From assembly GCA_046049865.1 (NCBI GenBank), contig JBJOQO010000024.1:1-36914 (forward strand): 36,914 nucleotides of DNA. Direction: 5' to 3'. Below the pieces are notes generated by a model, which worked only from the letters and a program-made list of their open reading frames with translations, ran no database searches and was not told the origin of the DNA. This DNA is from JANPCX01 sp046049865 (GTDB taxonomy: Bacteria; Pseudomonadota; Gammaproteobacteria; Burkholderiales; Burkholderiaceae_C). Position numbers and translations under genes: made by a program. Of the stretch, positions 7,085 through 14,979 are shown in pieces. The stretch's first letter is position 1; each line of letters opens with the position of its first letter.

Positions 7085-9532
7085 ATGAACCTTCCCCCGC
7101 ATGACCCTCAGGCTTCCCCCAACGCGCCACCTTGGGACGATGAAGTGCCTTTGTTTGAGGAGCACGAGGCCCTTCCAGCCGCAGCAGTCCAACCCCCTGC
7201 GCCGGTGCTTCCACCAAGTTTGTTGCAAGGTCTGAATCCCGAGCAACTCGCGGCGGTGACGCTGCCAGCCCAGTCCGCGCTGATCCTGGCTGGCGCTGGG
7301 TCCGGAAAAACACGTGTGCTCACGACGCGCATTGCCTGGTTGATTCAAACCGGCCAGCTTTCACCGGGTGGGGTGATGGCGGTGACCTTCACCAACAAGG
7401 CCGCCAAAGAAATGCTCACGCGGTTGTCCGCCATGCTGCCGCTGCCGGTGCGCGGCATGTGGATAGGCACCTTCCACGGCCTGTGCAACCGTTTCTTGCG
7501 CGCGCACTGGAAGCTCGCAGGCCTGCCGCAGGGCTTTCAAATTCTGGATTCAAGCGACCAGTTATCCAGCGTCAAACGCCTGATCAAGGCCATGAACCTC
7601 GACGAAGAACGTTATGTGCCCAAGCAGGTGACCTGGTTCATTGCCGGCAACAAAGAAGATGGCCTGCGCCCCAAAGACGTCGACGTGCGCGACGAAAACA
7701 CCCGCGTCCTGGTGCAGATATACCAAGCCTATGAAGAACAGTGCCAGCGCGAAGGCGTGGTGGATTTTGCCGAGCTGATGCTGCGCACCTATGAGTTGAT
7801 GCGTGACAACCAACCGCTGCGTGAACACTACCAACACCGTTTTCAGCATGTGCTGGTGGACGAGTTCCAAGACACCAACAGGCTGCAATACGCCTGGCTC
7901 AAAATGTTTGCGGGCAAAAATGCTGCCGTGATGGCGGTGGGTGACGACGACCAAAGCATTTACGCTTTTCGTGGCGCGCAAGTCGGCAACATGCTCGACT
8001 TCGAGCGCGAGTTCCGCGTGCAGCAAGTCATCAAACTGGAGCGCAACTACCGCAGCTTTGGCAACATTCTCGATGCCGCCAATGAGCTGATCGCCCACAA
8101 CACCAAACGCCTGGGGAAAAACCTCAGCACCGAAGCGGGGCCCGGCGAGCCGGTGCGGGTGGTGGAGTCCACCAGCGACTTCGCCGAAGCCCAGTGGTTG
8201 GTCGAAGAAATTCAGCAACTGCACCGCGACGGATTGAGTCGCCATGAAGTGGCTCTGCTTTACCGCAGCAATGCCCAAAGCCGGGTGCTGGAGAGTGCGC
8301 TTTTTAACGCCAGCATTCCCTACAAGGTCTACGGCGGTTTGCGGTTTTTCGAGCGCGCCGAAGTCAAACACGCCCTGAGTTATTTACGCTTGATTGAAAA
8401 CGGCAACGACGACACCAGTTTTTTGCGTGTGGTCAATTTCCCCACCCGTGGCATCGGTGCGCGCAGCATTGAACTGTTGCAAGACGCGGCTCGCAGCAGT
8501 GGCCGCAGCCTCTTTCAAAGTGTGGGTGCGGTGCCGGGCAAAGCGGGCGTGAATTTGCAGGCTTTCGTCGCTTTGATTGAACGCATGCGTGCCGCCACCT
8601 TGGGGCTCAATCTGCGCGAAATCATTGAGCACATGCTGCATGAATCGGGCTTGGTGCAGTTCTACAAAACCGACAAAGAAGGCCAAGACCGCCTCGAAAA
8701 CTTGGACGAACTGGTCAACGCCGCCGAAGCCTTTGTGACGCAAGAAGGTTTTGGTAAAGACGCGGTGGCGCTGCCGGTGGACGAACAAAGCAGTGTTGCC
8801 GGCCCCGCCGTGGACAACCCGCTGACCGGCGCGCAAGCCCCCGACTTGGAAACCGGCGAAATCATGTCGCCATTGGCGGCCTTCCTTACCCATGCCTCAC
8901 TGGAAGCGGGCGACAACCAAGCCCAAGCGGGCCAAGATGCTATCCAGTTGATGACCGTGCATGCGGCCAAAGGTTTGGAGTTTGATGCGGTGTTCATCAC
9001 CGGCCTGGAAGAGGGCCTCTTCCCTCATGAAAACAGCGTGGCCGAGTTGTCGGGGCTGGAAGAGGAGCGTCGCCTCATGTATGTGGCCATCACACGCGCC
9101 CGCAAACGTTTGTACTTGAGCTTCAGCCAAACCCGCATGCTGCATGGCCAAACCCGCTACAGCGTCAAGAGCCGCTTCTTCGACGAGTTGCCTGAGGGCG
9201 CGCTCAAGTGGATCACGCCGCGCCACCAGGGTTTTGGTTCAGGGTATGCACGCGAGTACCAAAACGCCTGGTCCAAGGGCCAGGGTTTGGGTTCGATGGT
9301 GGGTGCGGGCCGCGAGCCCCTGGGCGCACCCCGGCAAGCCGTGCCGTTTCAACCGGCGGCGCCTTCACATGGCTTGCGCACGGGACAAAACGTGTTCCAC
9401 ACCAAATTCGGCGAGGGCGTGGTACTCACCCTGGAAGGCAGTGGCCAAGATGCCCGCGCCCAAGTCAACTTCGGCCGCCACGGCTCGAAGTGGTTGGCGT
9501 TGAGTGTGGCCAAGTTGACGCCTGTGGATTGA
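7085..9532 (+). CDS. uvrD: UvrD/Rep/PcrA-type superfamily 1 DNA helicase
   Basis: An 815-residue 3'-5' ATP-dependent helicase of nucleotide excision and mismatch repair. Motifs appear in order: Walker A AGAGSGKT (69-76), TFTNKAAKEM, DEFQDTNRLQ (from residue 259), GDDDQSIYAFRGA, LERNYRS, MTVHAAKGLEFDAVFITGLEEGLFPH and EEERRLMYVAITRARKRLYLS. The C-terminus VFHTKFGEGVVLTLEG is the Tudor-like tail of UvrD/PcrA. About 50 Pro/Ala-rich residues precede the helicase core. The last 73 bp, coding for the final 24 residues and the stop, are repeated 704 bp downstream; the upstream copy completes this gene. Confidence 0.95.
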   Translation: MNLPPHDPQASPNAPPWDDEVPLFEEHEALPAAAVQPPAPVLPPSLLQGLNPEQLAAVTLPAQSALILAGAGSGKTRVLTTRIAWLIQTGQLSPGGVMAVTFTNKAAKEMLTRLSAMLPLPVRGMWIGTFHGLCNRFLRAHWKLAGLPQGFQILDSSDQLSSVKRLIKAMNLDEERYVPKQVTWFIAGNKEDGLRPKDVDVRDENTRVLVQIYQAYEEQCQREGVVDFAELMLRTYELMRDNQPLREHYQHRFQHVLVDEFQDTNRLQYAWLKMFAGKNAAVMAVGDDDQSIYAFRGAQVGNMLDFEREFRVQQVIKLERNYRSFGNILDAANELIAHNTKRLGKNLSTEAGPGEPVRVVESTSDFAEAQWLVEEIQQLHRDGLSRHEVALLYRSNAQSRVLESALFNASIPYKVYGGLRFFERAEVKHALSYLRLIENGNDDTSFLRVVNFPTRGIGARSIELLQDAARSSGRSLFQSVGAVPGKAGVNLQAFVALIERMRAATLGLNLREIIEHMLHESGLVQFYKTDKEGQDRLENLDELVNAAEAFVTQEGFGKDAVALPVDEQSSVAGPAVDNPLTGAQAPDLETGEIMSPLAAFLTHASLEAGDNQAQAGQDAIQLMTVHAAKGLEFDAVFITGLEEGLFPHENSVAELSGLEEERRLMYVAITRARKRLYLSFSQTRMLHGQTRYSVKSRFFDELPEGALKWITPRHQGFGSGYAREYQNAWSKGQGLGSMVGAGREPLGAPRQAVPFQPAAPSHGLRTGQNVFHTKFGEGVVLTLEGSGQDARAQVNFGRHGSKWLALSVAKLTPVD
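9460..9532 (+). repeat. 73-bp direct repeat, copy 1 (3' end of uvrD)
   Basis: This copy is the end of the uvrD coding sequence and stops exactly at the last base of its TGA codon. It matches copy 2 at 72 of 73 positions; the single difference is T here and C in copy 2 (at 9465 and 10169). The flanking bases differ immediately outside both ends. Confidence 0.95.
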
Positions 9533-9571
9533 GGGGTGCGTTCTATGGCTCCCCTGCGCTTTTTTGGCTGA

Positions 9572-9868
9572 CTACGTTCGTTCTAACCAATATCCCGGCT
9601 CGCGACTTTGATGCGCGATCGCATAAATTTGCGGCCCGTTGATGTTGTCCTCTTCGTAGATCACGGTATAGGGGAAACGATCGAAGTGGTAGCAGCGCAG
9701 ACCACCTTCCGAATGTGGGCCGCGCTTCTGGTTTTCAATCAATAGACTCAGAACTCGCTCGTACTCGGCCAGAAATGCCAACGCGATCAGTTCACTGGCC
9801 GCGGTGGCGTAGTAAACGGCGGCGTCACCGAGTTCGGTCTCGGCTTAGGGATGAAGAAAGTAATTCAA
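9572..9868 (-). pseudogene. RelE/ParE-family toxin, interrupted by a nonsense codon
   Basis: Read from TTG at 9868 the frame gives NYFLHP, then TAA (9845-9847), then AETELGDAAVYYATAASE and the rest of a RelE/ParE-type toxin, ending YAIAHQSREPGYW. Family members commonly read HPEAExEL here, so the TAA is most simply a GAA-to-TAA change. Without it the product would be 98 residues, a normal toxin length. The TTG overlaps the antitoxin stop as TTGA where ATGA would be usual, so the start may also be weakened. A shorter protein could begin at the TTG at 9781 (69 residues) but would lack the first helix pair. The toxin is probably inactive; a sequencing error cannot be excluded. Confidence 0.8.
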
Positions 9869-10089
9869 GCCAACCTGGCTTTCACCCGGGCTAATGCGTC
9901 GCTTCCGGGAACCATGACCACTTCGCCGCTGCGAACATCGTCTCGACGGCGAATCGCCAGCGTGAGCCACGCTTGCTGCGCACTTGATTTCGGTTCAAAG
10001 CTGGCGATGAGCAGTTCAAGAATCCGAGCGCGCTCTTCGGCGGGTAGTTCGAGCACTTCGGCTGTCAGATCGTGGGCTGATGGGGTCAT
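9865..10089 (-). CDS. Addiction-module antitoxin of the short helical type (TIGR02574-like)
   Basis: A 74-residue protein with the features of the 'putative addiction module component' antitoxins: an N-terminal helical LPAEERARILELLIASFEP and a downstream RSGEVVMVPGSDALARVKA in which the SGE and VP positions are typical. Such proteins bind and neutralise the adjacent RelE/ParE toxin. A strong Shine-Dalgarno AGGAGAGG precedes the ATG by about 4-5 bp, which fixes the start. It overlaps the toxin reading frame by 4 bp, the usual antitoxin-first order. The antitoxin remains intact although its toxin carries a stop codon. Confidence 0.85.
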   Translation of the reverse strand: MTPSAHDLTAEVLELPAEERARILELLIASFEPKSSAQQAWLTLAIRRRDDVRSGEVVMVPGSDALARVKARLA

Positions 10090-10129
10090 GGTGCCTCTCC
10101 TGAAATTCGGACTCCGTAAGCATGCCATA

Positions 10130-10147
10130 CACCCAACAATTTGGGTG
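10130..10147. promoter_or_regulatory. Small perfect hairpin upstream of the antitoxin
   Basis: CACCCAA and TTGGGTG form a 7-bp perfect stem around CAAT, 41-58 bp upstream of the antitoxin start. Antitoxins often repress their own promoter through such palindromes, so it may be the operator. It also lies 16 bp from the edge of repeat copy 2 and could instead relate to how the cassette inserted. Confidence 0.35.
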
Positions 10148-10163
10148 GGCACGCGTATTTTTT

Positions 10164-10236
10164 CCAAGCCAACTTCGGCCGCCACGGCTCGAAGTGGTTG
10201 GCGTTGAGTGTGGCCAAGTTGACGCCTGTGGATTGA
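10164..10236 (+). repeat. 73-bp direct repeat, copy 2 (orphan uvrD 3' end)
   Basis: A detached copy of the uvrD end, including its TGA, with no gene in front of it. It has one mismatch to copy 1. It lies 28 bp before the Pho box of the phosphatase gene, so the natural downstream neighbour of uvrD resumes here. Confidence 0.95.
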
Positions 10237-10264
10237 TGCCGAGGCCGGGTATCGAATGGGAGGT

Positions 10265-10304
10265 TTGACTTAAAACTGTCACCGAGTCGTCACGCGGCTG
10301 ACAC
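10265..10304 (+). promoter_or_regulatory. Pho box: four PhoB half-sites at 11-bp spacing
   Basis: Four heptamers follow each other with 4-bp spacers: TTGACTT (10265), CTGTCAC (10276), TCGTCAC (10287) and CTGACAC (10298). The known PhoB half-site is close to CTGTCAT with an 11-bp repeat, and the first two units with their AAAA spacer match the classic box best. The site ends 65 bp before a PhoX-type phosphatase, which is the expected place. This implies induction by phosphate starvation through PhoB/PhoR. Confidence 0.8.
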
Positions 10305-10369
10305 CTGATTCCCCGAGCATGCGGGTACTGAAACCAGTTGTTGCAGTACACCCCCTTGACGAGGAATCC

Positions 10370-12619
10370 ATGAACAAACCATTCGACCTGCCCGCCACCA
10401 TCGTCCATGACGACGAGCTTGACCTGAACACCTCTGGCAACGCCAGCTTCAACCAAGTGCTTGATGCGCGCCTGTCGCGCCGCTCCATGCTGCGTGGTGG
10501 CATGGGCACGGCCGGTGCAGCCGTGCTCGGAACCTGGGGCCTGACCGCCTGCGGTGGCGGTGGTGACGATGCGCCCGCTGCAACACCAGCGGCCACCACC
10601 ACCATCGACAAACTCAACTTCACCGCCGTTGCCAAGAGCACGGCTGACGTCGTCAGCGTGCCTACCGGCTACACCGCCAGCGTGTTGATCGCCTTGGGTG
10701 ACCCCTTGACGGCTGCTACCCCTGCCTACAAAAACGACGGCACCGACACCGGTTTTGAAACCCGTTCGGGCGACCACCACGACGGCATGGAGTATTTCGG
10801 TTTGTCCGCCGACGGCACCAAACGCGAACCCACTGGCAGCGAGCGCGGACTGCTCGTGATGAACCACGAAGCGTTGACCGACCAGTTCCTGCATGCGGCT
10901 GGTGTCACGGCCAACCCACGTCCTGCGTCCGAGACCGACAAAGAAGTGCCAGCACACGGCGTGAGCATCGTGGAAGTGCGTAAAACCGCAGGCAAGTTCG
11001 GCTACGTCCAAAGCTCTACCTACAACCGCCGCGTCACGCCGCTCACCCCGATTCAAATTTCGGGCCCCGCGCGTGGCAATGCGCTGATGAAGACCAAGTT
11101 CTCCACAGACGGCACCTCCACCCGTGGGACCATCAACAACTGCGGTACCGGCTACACGCCCTGGGGCACCTTCCTCACCGGCGAAGAAAACTGGGCCGGT
11201 TATTTCACCCGCAGCGCCACCGACAACGCGGCACGCACTGGTGTGGATGCCAAAGGTGTTGCGTCGCTGAACCGTTATGGCCGCGCACAAGGTGCCGCCA
11301 GCCGCCACGGCTGGGAAACCTCAGGCGCAGACGACAAATATGCACGCTGGAACATCAGCAAAATCGGCACGTCTGTCGATGGCACGGACGACTACCGCCA
11401 TGAACTCAACGGCCAGGGTTACATCGTGGAGATCGACCCCTACGACGCCACCCAAGCCATCAAAAAACGCACCGGCCTGGGCCGTTTTGCCCACGAGAGC
11501 GCAGCCTTTGGCAAACAAGTGGCAGGCAAGCCGCTCGCGGTTTACCAAGGCGACGATTCACGTGGCGAGTACATCTACAAGTACGTGTCCAATGCCAACT
11601 GGGACAACGCCGACTTCAGCCCCGCCAACCGCATCACCACCGGCGACAAATACCTGGACAACGGCAAGCTCTACGTGGCCAAGTTCACCGCCGATGGCAA
11701 AGGCAGCTGGGTGGAGTTGAACATCAGCAACCCGCTGATTTCCGGCTACGCGACCTACACCTTCGCTGACCAAGGCGACGTCCTCATCAACGCCCGTCTG
11801 GCAGCCGACGCCCTGGGTGCCACCAAGATGGATCGGCCTGAATGGTGCGCCGTTCACCCCACCACGGGCGAGGTCTATTACACCCTGACCAACAACAGCA
11901 ACCGCAAAGTGCAACCTGCGTCCGGGCAATTTGCTTTGGACTCGGCCAACCCACGTGCTTACAGCGACTCCTTCGCTGGTGGCGCTGCGGGCTCACCTGG
12001 CAACATCAACGGCCACATCATCCGCATGCGTGAAGACGCTGACAACAGCGCGGCCACCACCTTCACCTGGGACGTTTACCTCTTTGGTGCCGAGTCGGGT
12101 GCGAACGCCAGCACCATCAACCTCTCTGGGCTCACCGCTGACCAGGACATGTCCAGCCCCGACGGCCTGTGGTTCAGTCAAGCCACCAAACTGTGCTGGA
12201 TTCAAACTGACGACGGCTCCTACACCGACGTGACCAACTGCATGATGTTGGCGGGTGTGCCAGGTCGAGTAGGCGACGGTGCCAAAACCACCCTGAGCTA
12301 CACGCGCACCGATGGCAGCACCTTGACGGTGGACACCTATGTGGGCAAGAAACCCACCAGCGATGTGCTCAAACGTTTCTTGGTCGGCCCTGTGGACTGC
12401 GAAATCACCGGCGCGGCTGAAACGCCTGATGGCAAAACCATGTTCGTCAACATTCAGCACCCTGGCGAGAGCATCACCAAGGCCAACGTCACCGACCCCA
12501 CCAAGTACCTCAGCAAGTGGCCTGGTAACACGGGCTACGGTGCAGGTGGGGCCAACGCACGCCCACGTTCTGCCACCATCGTCATCACCAAAAATGATGG
12601 CGGTTTGATCGGTAGCTGA
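10370..12619 (+). CDS. phoX: PhoX-family alkaline phosphatase (Tat-exported, probable lipoprotein)
   Basis: A 749-residue protein of the PhoX family, metal-dependent (calcium/iron) phosphatases that release phosphate from organic esters outside the cytoplasm. A long n-region precedes the twin-arginine motif LSRRSMLRGG (Arg37-Arg38), then a hydrophobic stretch and the lipobox LTAC with Cys61, so Tat export and lipidation are both plausible. Family blocks include GLLVMNHEALTD, the GEENWAGYF segment, GRFAHESAAF, DDSRGEYIYKYVS, RPEWCAVHPTTGEVYYTLTNN and MFVNIQHPGES. The ATG has the Shine-Dalgarno GAGGA 4 bp upstream; a longer frame adds 17 residues with no support. A four-unit Pho box lies upstream and a strong terminator follows. 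Confidence 0.93.
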   Translation: MNKPFDLPATIVHDDELDLNTSGNASFNQVLDARLSRRSMLRGGMGTAGAAVLGTWGLTACGGGGDDAPAATPAATTTIDKLNFTAVAKSTADVVSVPTGYTASVLIALGDPLTAATPAYKNDGTDTGFETRSGDHHDGMEYFGLSADGTKREPTGSERGLLVMNHEALTDQFLHAAGVTANPRPASETDKEVPAHGVSIVEVRKTAGKFGYVQSSTYNRRVTPLTPIQISGPARGNALMKTKFSTDGTSTRGTINNCGTGYTPWGTFLTGEENWAGYFTRSATDNAARTGVDAKGVASLNRYGRAQGAASRHGWETSGADDKYARWNISKIGTSVDGTDDYRHELNGQGYIVEIDPYDATQAIKKRTGLGRFAHESAAFGKQVAGKPLAVYQGDDSRGEYIYKYVSNANWDNADFSPANRITTGDKYLDNGKLYVAKFTADGKGSWVELNISNPLISGYATYTFADQGDVLINARLAADALGATKMDRPEWCAVHPTTGEVYYTLTNNSNRKVQPASGQFALDSANPRAYSDSFAGGAAGSPGNINGHIIRMREDADNSAATTFTWDVYLFGAESGANASTINLSGLTADQDMSSPDGLWFSQATKLCWIQTDDGSYTDVTNCMMLAGVPGRVGDGAKTTLSYTRTDGSTLTVDTYVGKKPTSDVLKRFLVGPVDCEITGAAETPDGKTMFVNIQHPGESITKANVTDPTKYLSKWPGNTGYGAGGANARPRSATIVITKNDGGLIGS

Positions 12620-12653
12620 TCAAACGTTTCATCATCTCTCTCCAGGGAACCTC

Positions 12654-12683
12654 GGCCGCCAGTTCGTTCTGGCGGCCTTTTTT
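12654..12683 (+). terminator. Rho-independent terminator after phoX
   Basis: A perfect 9-bp stem GGCCGCCAG/CTGGCGGCC around a 6-nt loop is followed at once by six T residues. It sits 35 bp after the phosphatase stop codon and separates it from the cytochrome gene, which therefore needs its own promoter or relies on read-through. Confidence 0.93.
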
Positions 12684-12707
12684 ATGATGAACACAGGTTT
12701 TCAATCC

Positions 12708-13847
12708 ATGAAGTTGAGCAGACTATTGGGACTTGTGGCGCCGCTGCTGGTGAGCACCGCCCATGCGCAAGATGCACGCCGAGGTGCCGAGCTTTACATG
12801 CAATTGCCCGGCGGTGTGGCCAGTTGTGTGTCCTGCCACGGGCCCGAGCCACAAGGCAACCGCAACAGCCTGCTCAAGGCGGCCAACAACCCGCAAGCCT
12901 TGACCAAAGCCTTGGCCACGGTGGGCGTCATGTCTTACATCCGTGCGTCGCTCGACGACGCGGGCATCAACGACTTGGCTGCCTTTTTGGGTGCAGTGAA
13001 TGTGGCCTCTTCCACCGACACGGCCTTGTTGTTGTTTCCCCTGACCGCTGACTTCGGCACCTCGGGCCTGGGTGCAGCCAGTGGCCCACAACGTTTCGTG
13101 CTGTTCAACCGTGGCACGGTGCCCATCAACCTCTCTAACCTCAGCGTGAGCGGTGCTGGCAACAGCAACGCCTACAGCCTGAGTCACCAATGTCCCAGCA
13201 GCTTGGCCAGCGGTGCGTCGTGTACGGCCAGCATCACCTTCGTGGCAGCGGCGACGGGGCAGTTTGCCGGTTCGCTGCAAGTCAGCAGTTCCGCCACCCC
13301 CACCCCCCTGGTCGTGGCCTTGGCGGCCAAGGTCAACCCGACCACAGGCGGTGAGTTGGGTTGGTCGCCCGACTCGCAGACGCTTGAATTCGGCAGTGGC
13401 AGTTCAGCCAGCGCGCCCAGCACACGCCAGCTGACCTTGGTCAACGGCGGCCTCACGCCGATCACCTTGGGCGCAGCGCCTTTGGTATTTGGCAGTGTGA
13501 CCATCACAGGCCAAAACACCACCCCGTTTTCAGTCAGCGGTTGCGCAGCCGGTTTGGTTTTGCAACCGGCCAGCAACTGCCAACTGACGGTGCGTTATGC
13601 GGCTGGCAGCCCGGCACACAGCCAAGGTTTGTTGCAAGTCCGCTCCAATGGCAAGAACCCGCCGTCCTTGCTGTTGAGCGCTGCAGGGGAACCTGCAGCC
13701 GTCACGCCACCAACATCACCATCCACGCTGGACACGGGCAGCGGCGGCGGTGCCATGGCGGTTTATCCGAGCAGCTTGTTGTGGTTGTGTGGGGTTGTGG
13801 CGGCGGCGCTTGCGTTGCGGCGAGGCGCACGGGGGCGAGTGGGTTGA
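12708..13847 (+). CDS. Exported monohaem cytochrome c / choice-of-anchor-D protein with C-terminal anchor tail
   Basis: Read from ATG at 12708 (379 residues), MKLSRLLGLVAPLLVSTAHA is a Sec signal peptide. A small cytochrome c domain follows with haem site CVSCH (40-44) and a downstream Met-containing helix. Two immunoglobulin-like repeats of the choice-of-anchor-D type come next, each closing with a Cys-rich edge such as LASGASCTASITF. The C-terminus is Pro/Ser/Thr-rich, then GSGGGA, one hydrophobic helix and RRGARGR. That tripartite tail resembles the GlyGly-CTERM/JDVT-CTERM sorting signals, although this is by eye only. An in-frame ATG at 12684 lies next to the terminator T-run and is less likely. 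Function is unknown; a surface-held redox or binding protein is inferred. Confidence 0.8.
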   Translation: MKLSRLLGLVAPLLVSTAHAQDARRGAELYMQLPGGVASCVSCHGPEPQGNRNSLLKAANNPQALTKALATVGVMSYIRASLDDAGINDLAAFLGAVNVASSTDTALLLFPLTADFGTSGLGAASGPQRFVLFNRGTVPINLSNLSVSGAGNSNAYSLSHQCPSSLASGASCTASITFVAAATGQFAGSLQVSSSATPTPLVVALAAKVNPTTGGELGWSPDSQTLEFGSGSSASAPSTRQLTLVNGGLTPITLGAAPLVFGSVTITGQNTTPFSVSGCAAGLVLQPASNCQLTVRYAAGSPAHSQGLLQVRSNGKNPPSLLLSAAGEPAAVTPPTSPSTLDTGSGGGAMAVYPSSLLWLCGVVAAALALRRGARGRVG

Positions 13848-13887
13848 GGGTGTGTGGTGAGGTTGGTATTTGAGAGCCCACTCGCGC

Positions 13888-14625
13888 TCATAGTAGGTTT
13901 GACAGTGCATCCCAGGCGCGTTGCCCGAGCTGTGAGAGTTTCTCTGTCTTCAGAGCAATGTCTGCAGCGCTGTTGACAGTCTTCCAGCCCTTTTCTAGCT
14001 TCAGTATTGCCGGGTGCCCTTTGGTCTCAGAAATCTGATCCTTTACTTCGATCATCTCGCCCAGAGCTGTTCGACCTGCCTCACGGAAGACTATCGCGCC
14101 CGATATTGGGTACTCATGCAGAGCGCGTTCGATAAGTCCCACGTGATGTTCGATTAACGAGTGGAGTCGAGCGGGGAGTGTTGCGTCGACGACGCACTCC
14201 TTCAGCTCCGTTAGGCACGCACGGATGCGGTCGATTTCCTCTGGAGAAATCTGCAACTCCTCGTCAGGGAGTATCTGGGCACAGTACGCCAAGGCTGTCA
14301 TCGTGTCCGGGGTTAGATGCTGGCGGACGCTACTCCAAGTTTGCCCAAATACCATGGGCGAGATTGCGTTATCTATTCGCGAGAAGGGCACTTCATACAG
14401 ACTCGACGGGAAATCGAGTTTTTGCAGGCCCGCAATTGCTGACTGACTTTCATGATGCATTGCCTGAGTCAATGCAGTGATTGCCATGACTCGCCGTAAA
14501 ACATGCTGTTCCTGGACATTCAACAACTGGCTCCATCCCTCGACGGCCGGAGTTCTTTCCGGGATCGAATCAGCTTGGCTCAGAATACGAAAAAGTCTGG
14601 CTGCTGAGTTGAGCTTTTGTGTCAT
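13888..14625 (-). CDS. Hypothetical protein, helical, unrecognised
   Basis: A 245-residue protein I do not recognise. It looks mostly alpha-helical with no signal peptide or membrane helix. The stretch LPARLHSLIEHHVGLIERALHEYPISGAI (about 150-178) has the look of a packed helical hairpin, and the C-terminal 40 residues are another amphipathic helix region. No catalytic motif was found. One hand-counted 60-base line of the gene is 48% GC and another 50%, below most of the neighbouring housekeeping genes. It faces the end of the cytochrome gene and lies upstream of nothing on its own strand except the small toxin-antitoxin pair, so it belongs to a short accessory segment. The start ATG is the first in frame. 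Confidence 0.65.
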   Translation of the reverse strand: MTQKLNSAARLFRILSQADSIPERTPAVEGWSQLLNVQEQHVLRRVMAITALTQAMHHESQSAIAGLQKLDFPSSLYEVPFSRIDNAISPMVFGQTWSSVRQHLTPDTMTALAYCAQILPDEELQISPEEIDRIRACLTELKECVVDATLPARLHSLIEHHVGLIERALHEYPISGAIVFREAGRTALGEMIEVKDQISETKGHPAILKLEKGWKTVNSAADIALKTEKLSQLGQRAWDALSNLL

Positions 14626-14700
14626 TCTGAAATTTGATTTTGGTGTGGCTTAACTAAAACTCTTCACAGCTACGTCTCTAGTTTTCCGGGAATGGAGGTA

Positions 14701-14979
14701 TCAAGCGTCACCCACCTCAAATGCCGCAACCGACACCGACCGCTTGACCGCCAAAGACTGACGAAGCGCCTTGATTCGTTCGATTTCGTGCATTGTTTTG
14801 GCGGTGAAGTAGGACTCGCCGCAGTGGCCACAAGACCACGAGGGCACGCCTTCGATCACGAGCAGGTTGGCACCTTTGCCGAAGCTGCGGGTCACGTGTT
14901 TGACTTGAAGGGCGCTGCTGCCGCAAAACGCGCACTGGTGCTCAACAGACGTAGACAGTGATGACGACGAGCTTGCCAC
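14701..14979 (-). CDS. YgiT-type zinc-finger protein (probable antitoxin)
   Basis: The product carries two zinc-binding pairs, CAFC and CGHC about 34 residues apart, in the layout of the MqsA/YgiT N-terminal zinc finger, followed by a helix (TMHEIERIKALRQSLA). It lacks the C-terminal helix-turn-helix of full MqsA. The frame stays open far upstream, but that part is antisense-free Ser/Lys-rich sequence overlapping the toxin gene and looks non-coding. GTG at 14979 gives 92 residues and is my best start, overlapping the toxin gene by 38 bp; CTG at 14958 is possible. Partner of the DUF4258 gene just upstream, in toxin-first order as in mqsRA. Confidence 0.75.
   Translation of the reverse strand: MASSSSSLSTSVEHQCAFCGSSALQVKHVTRSFGKGANLLVIEGVPSWSCGHCGESYFTAKTMHEIERIKALRQSLAVKRSVSVAAFEVGDA

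Larger units (their letters stand above)
9533..10236. mobile_element. Putative toxin-antitoxin cassette inserted at the uvrD 3' end
   Basis: A 704-bp unit made of a 631-bp segment plus the second copy of the uvrD end. It contains only the antitoxin and broken-toxin genes, both opposite to uvrD. The arrangement resembles elements that insert at the 3' end of a conserved gene and restore it with their own copy. No integrase, transposase or inverted ends are present, so if it moved it did so in trans or by recombination. A relic of a local duplication is the main alternative. Confidence 0.5.

Noticed and set aside
9533..9566. Possible terminator after uvrD (AGGGG/CCCCT then a T-run)
   Set aside because: The T-run is displaced from the stem by GCGC and the stem is short; support is too weak.
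9851..10207. A 118-codon + strand frame across the antitoxin gene
   Set aside because: It is antisense to the antitoxin and runs into the orphan uvrD repeat in another frame; the opposite strand has the better ribosome site and the family match.
10016..11308. A 430-codon open frame opposite the start of phoX
   Set aside because: It crosses the repeat copy, Pho box and signal-peptide region in antisense and shows no domain.
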